From positions 27,154,995-27,218,994 of the forward strand of contig RSEF01000031.1 of the NCBI GenBank assembly GCA_003993805.1: DNA of 64,000 nt, given 5' to 3'. Each line of letters starts with the position of its first letter. The first letter of the stretch is position 1. The translations under genes and the position numbers were made by a program. Of the stretch, positions 60,249 to 64,000 are shown piece after piece. The notes beneath the pieces are model-generated. The model ran no database searches, was not told the DNA's origin, and worked only from the letters and a program-made list of their open reading frames with translations. This DNA is from Himantopus leucocephalus. Taxonomy: Eukaryota; Chordata; Aves; Charadriiformes; Recurvirostridae.

Positions 60249-63200
60249 AAGGAAAGAAAAGGTCTTTCTAAAGCTTGAACCCTGGTCATCTGAAGGATCT
60301 GCTAACTGCAAGATAGCACACTGAGCAGACAGACACAGCTGAAGATGCCTGGAGAGGCAGGAGAGAATAAGAGAAAATAGGAAAAGACAATACAAAAGCT
60401 GAGAAAATACTACTAAAGAAAACTTAGCACGGGAAAAGAATCAAAAGTAAAAGGGAGAAAAATTGAAAGAAAAAAACCAAACCCACCAAACTCAAAGCAG
60501 ATGCCTCTTGGAGTCTGGATTGCCAATACAGTACAAGTCTTGAGCCTAAGAGAAAACAGAAAACAAGGCACAAGGGGATAATTTTTCTTCCAATTCATCC
60601 TTGTTTGTTACATGGCCTGATTTTACTTCTAAAAAGGGAAACTCTGGCTGAGAAAAAGCCTCACCCTTTCTCTGCTGTTGCCACTTACTTTCTCATGTCC
60701 CACCCCCATTACTGGAGTTTTTTCACTTTGACTATTAACATTTTCTCTATCAAGAGGCAGCTGCATCCAGAGCGCGTCGCCTGGGTGCAGTGGAATCTGG
60801 GGGATGGCACTGGGGAGAAACGGGTGATAGTGACACTGAAAACCCACAGTGGTCTCAGAGGGATATTTCCCATGAGAAAGGCATGCAGTCATCATGCACC
60901 TGCATGGAGGCCACCAAAGAACAGGGGTATAAGAGAAGCTGATGTTGGCTGCACTGAAACGTTTTGTGGATGTGCCTTACACTGAGGATGTAGAGGCAGT
61001 AACTTCGGGTAACTTTAGTAATGTTTTAGTAACCCAGTGCAGCACAGCACCCCTGAAGCTCTGCTGCTCTCTGCAGCCTCCATGGCACCAAGCCTGGACC
61101 TGGTGGTGCTTCAATACCCTGCTCCACCTCTATGTTCTACCTACAGAGGGCAAGGGGAGTTTGGTCCTGCAGGGTCCTCCAGGTTGCACATCCCCAACCT
61201 CTGTCACTGGAAACCCTCTGAGCCTGGCCTTGGAAAATGTGCAGCACTCTTCTCCTCTGCAGGTTTCCTAGCTATGGGGGTGGCCTAAGGCCATGGTTTT
61301 TACTGTGTGAGTGATATTCCCCACACTTGTAAAGGACAAGCATTTAATGGACCATCTGTCTATGGTCTTCTCGTGGTCTACCATGTTCCTGGCAAAACCA
61401 TGGCTCCCATTAAGTTTTTAGCTCCCTTTTCCTGAGACTCATTAAAGCACTACCCATGTGATGTCAAAATCTTGATGCAATAGGATGCGATAGAAAGGGC
61501 TGTGAACTGAAGGGGAATTATACGTATTTCTGAAATGGTAGCAGTTATTGCTTTGCATAATGCCTACCCAACTCTAAATTAATGCGGCAGATGGAGGAAG
61601 GGAAAACAGGTTACATGCCTGCAGTGTTAGTGTACTGACAGGCTTTGCCCTGCCAACTAGCTCAATGACTTGCCATGCCTCGGTTAGAGTGGTTTCTAAG
61701 AGGACATGAAATTGCAGTTTAGATTGTAATTTATGAGTGTTTTTCATGACAGGAGAGTGTGTTGAAGCACAAGTTTAGCTGCAGGTATCAATCTTTGGGT
61801 TAGAAAAGAATTATTTTATAAAAGGCAAAATATTTAGCATTTGCATATAGAGAGTAAACGGTAAGCCTCAATCTGAATCTCCTAATAAGAAGCACCTTGA
61901 AAAATCCCATTATTTGTTATAATCATGTAATTTGTAACTCTGTGACTTTAAAACAAAGAAAATTCCAGTCAAAATTGCTCACTTTTATTTGCCTCCAATT
62001 TAATGTTGCTGTTTGCTATTTTATGACTTTGTTCTTAGCTTTCACACCAGCACACACAAGACTGGGATACCTTAATTTCAGTAACTACATACTTAAAATC
62101 AGATCTAGAAACTTAGGAAACTAGGTGTTGAGTTCCTCCAAATACATGCCCCGAAATGACTGTCCTGGGAGCACTGAATCATTTAGTCTGAACAGTCAGA
62201 AGTCAATGCTGTTTTCAGTCCTACTGTAAATACTGGTCTGGATTTGAAGAACCAACATTTAAGAGCTGCCTAGTTTACTACCAAAGTCAGATTTTTGTGT
62301 AACCTATGCGTGAGCCATGGATCTGTACTTATATTTCACTGCAGGCTGCACATAAAAATAATTTCTACAGTATTTCAATGAGAAATTGTGTTTCCCGTTA
62401 CGTAGCAATAATTACTTCAGCAGACTTTTTCATTTAAAAAGACAGTATACAAGATAACTGAGGGCTGAAGCTGTGTGAAACAGGCTGAGGTTCAGTTTAC
62501 AGAATATTGGCCTAATATACGTTGGTTTATACCTGACAGAGTCTGTAGCTAAGCATGTACAACTAAAAGAATTTAAAGGTGTGAAGCTCTGACTAGCCAG
62601 TAGCCAAGCTGTTTTAAAATTGTCTTGCTGAATGCATTTCCTAAAAAAAAACCCCAACACCTGTATTCAAACACAGACAAGTCTATATACGGCTAATTTA
62701 GGCAAGAAGAAGAAAATGCTTTCGTCCCACCTTGAATTTCTGATTCCCAGGAATCAGTTTCTTTCCAGTGTCTTTGACTGTAATCATACCTACCGTCTCC
62801 ATCCCAGGGCTGTGAAGCCTGTCCTTGCTGATGGCCACAGCGCGGGGTGCTATGGGGTGCTATGTCCCTATCAAAGTGGTGGGAACTCAGGCACAGGGAT
62901 GCAGCTGCAGAGCCTGGGAAAGCTTTTGGGACCGTAGATGCATGTCCTGGTGAGGTGTCTGTTTCTTGGGGAACGCTGTCATACAACCATGGTTTTCACC
63001 GAAAATAAATTGAAATGAGAGGGACTGAAAGGAAACAGTCTGTTCAGACCTGGACTATAAAGGATCAGGTTCCTTCAAGGCTCTTTGAGGTATGTACCCA
63101 GTACCCACCATCCAGTGTAGATATGCCCAGAGAGACCAAAGACATGCTGACTCCACATAGTGCAGAAATGTTCACATTAGCTCTAACCACTGTTCTCACA

Positions 63201-63545
63201 CCTGCCTGTTACAGCCAAGAACAACAACTTGCAAGCTCCATGATGAACATGATGAGGCTCCTTGTCCGAGTTAATAAAATTTTTCCTGCTTCTGATGGTG
63301 AAAGCAGCATAATAGGTAAAGGGGCTTCACATTCCATCCCAAGACATGCATATCAGCATGTTCACACAGGAGCTGTGTGATGGAGCAAGGAACTGAAGGT
63401 TGGTTCAACTTGTTTGACTAAGTTGCAGTTGTTCAGGTGCATATTGGATGTAGCAGAACTGCTTATGTCTCTTTGACCAGCACCTGAAGTAACCTGCAGT
63501 CCATTTAAATGATACAGTCCTTTTGTGAGATGATTTGAACTAGCG
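60249..63545. other. unique non-coding DNA
   Basis: The first 250 bp are A/G-rich. A small duplication (ggggtgctat twice) lies near 62846-62866. No exon recognised. Confidence 0.5.
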
Positions 63546-63971
63546 TTACAAAGAAGCCTGTGCTTGCCTGGGGTCAAAATCACTCGCCGGTGCTGGAATG
63601 GGTTTTTGTAGGTACCACTGCCTGCTTCGCTGCCGCAGCCACAACCTCCCCACTGCAGCACGATTCAAGGACTCAGTGCCTTCCTTCCTGCTTGCCATGG
63701 TCACAAACCCATAATCACCATTTCCTTCTCCTCCAGCATTTCTACATCTGTGCTGCCTCTCCACACAACCTTGCAGCAAAGACAACAAAGTGTCACCACT
63801 GGACAAAGGCTCAGGCACTTCATCCAGGGTAGTAATAAACCGTGGCCTTTCCCCAGTCTCTGGTATTTCCCTCTCATTACTGTTGCCTTCACTGATCCTG
63901 TCCATGTCTGCCCTTTCACCTGGGTCATTGTCAGCCTTCAGTGTTGTGGTACCAGCCACAGACCCTCCCAA
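63546..63971 (-). other. 141-codon open frame, unassigned
   Basis: A minus-strand ATG frame of 141 codons near the window edge. The product is hydrophilic (many Glu, Arg, Asp, Gly), with no signal peptide, membrane segment or recognised domain. The plus strand is also open over much of the same interval, which suggests a stop-poor, C/T-rich stretch and not a gene. It could continue beyond the window only if spliced. Confidence 0.12.
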
Positions 63972-64000
63972 AGCCAGTGCACCAGCTGACTCTAACCTTT

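Noticed and set aside
1..64000. tRNA, rRNA, CRISPR arrays, operons or phage genes.
   Set aside because: No clover-leaf, rRNA motif, regularly spaced repeat array or gene cluster was seen, and the repeat content is that of a bird nuclear genome.

Overview
This window looks like ordinary nuclear DNA from a bird. The evidence is the repeat content: several CR1 LINE copies in both orientations with the typical avian 3' tail, two solo LTRs of an avian ERVL-type endogenous retrovirus family with intact 5-bp target-site duplications, and a background of very old amniote SINE and CR1 relics. Base composition is AT-rich with few CpGs. The two runs of exactly 100 N and two single Ns fit a draft vertebrate assembly. 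I see no bacterial, phage or organellar organisation. Most open frames of 60-180 codons are scattered over all frames with no conserved motif, as expected by chance in non-coding DNA.

Layout. From 1 to about 17 kb the sequence is mostly unique. It is interrupted by a CR1 tail fragment (4.25 kb), a minus-strand CR1 (5.8-6.1 kb), a minus-strand solo LTR (6.66-7.19 kb), a CA microsatellite (7.9 kb), an old CR1 relic (8.3 kb) and two old SINE tails (9.95 and 13.3 kb). From 17.2 to 22 kb come a plus-strand solo LTR, another old SINE, a GC-richer patch with the longest open frame (19.2-19.8 kb), a TAAT-rich AT-rich patch (20.4-20.56 kb) and the largest CR1 (20.59-21.9 kb), which keeps a broken reverse-transcriptase reading frame. 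From 22 to 38 kb the DNA is mostly unique, with a small inverted-repeat cluster (25.95 kb), an old CR1 (30.3 kb) and a younger CR1 (37.55 kb). From 38.7 kb there is a pentanucleotide microsatellite running into an assembly gap, an old minus-strand SINE (40.0 kb), a candidate 62-nt exon (48.9 kb), a CR1 tail fragment (52.9 kb), a plus-strand CR1 (55.35-55.67 kb), an old SINE tail (56.9 kb) and a second gap (60.15 kb).

No complete protein-coding gene can be supported. The window reads as intergenic or long-intron DNA. The best candidate for something functional is the splice-bounded 62-nt segment at 48904-48965, whose 20 codons resemble the middle of a Kunitz-type domain with one expected cysteine absent. 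The TAAT-rich patches at 10.93 and 20.39-20.56 kb are possible conserved non-coding elements. I found no evidence of a new multi-gene system.
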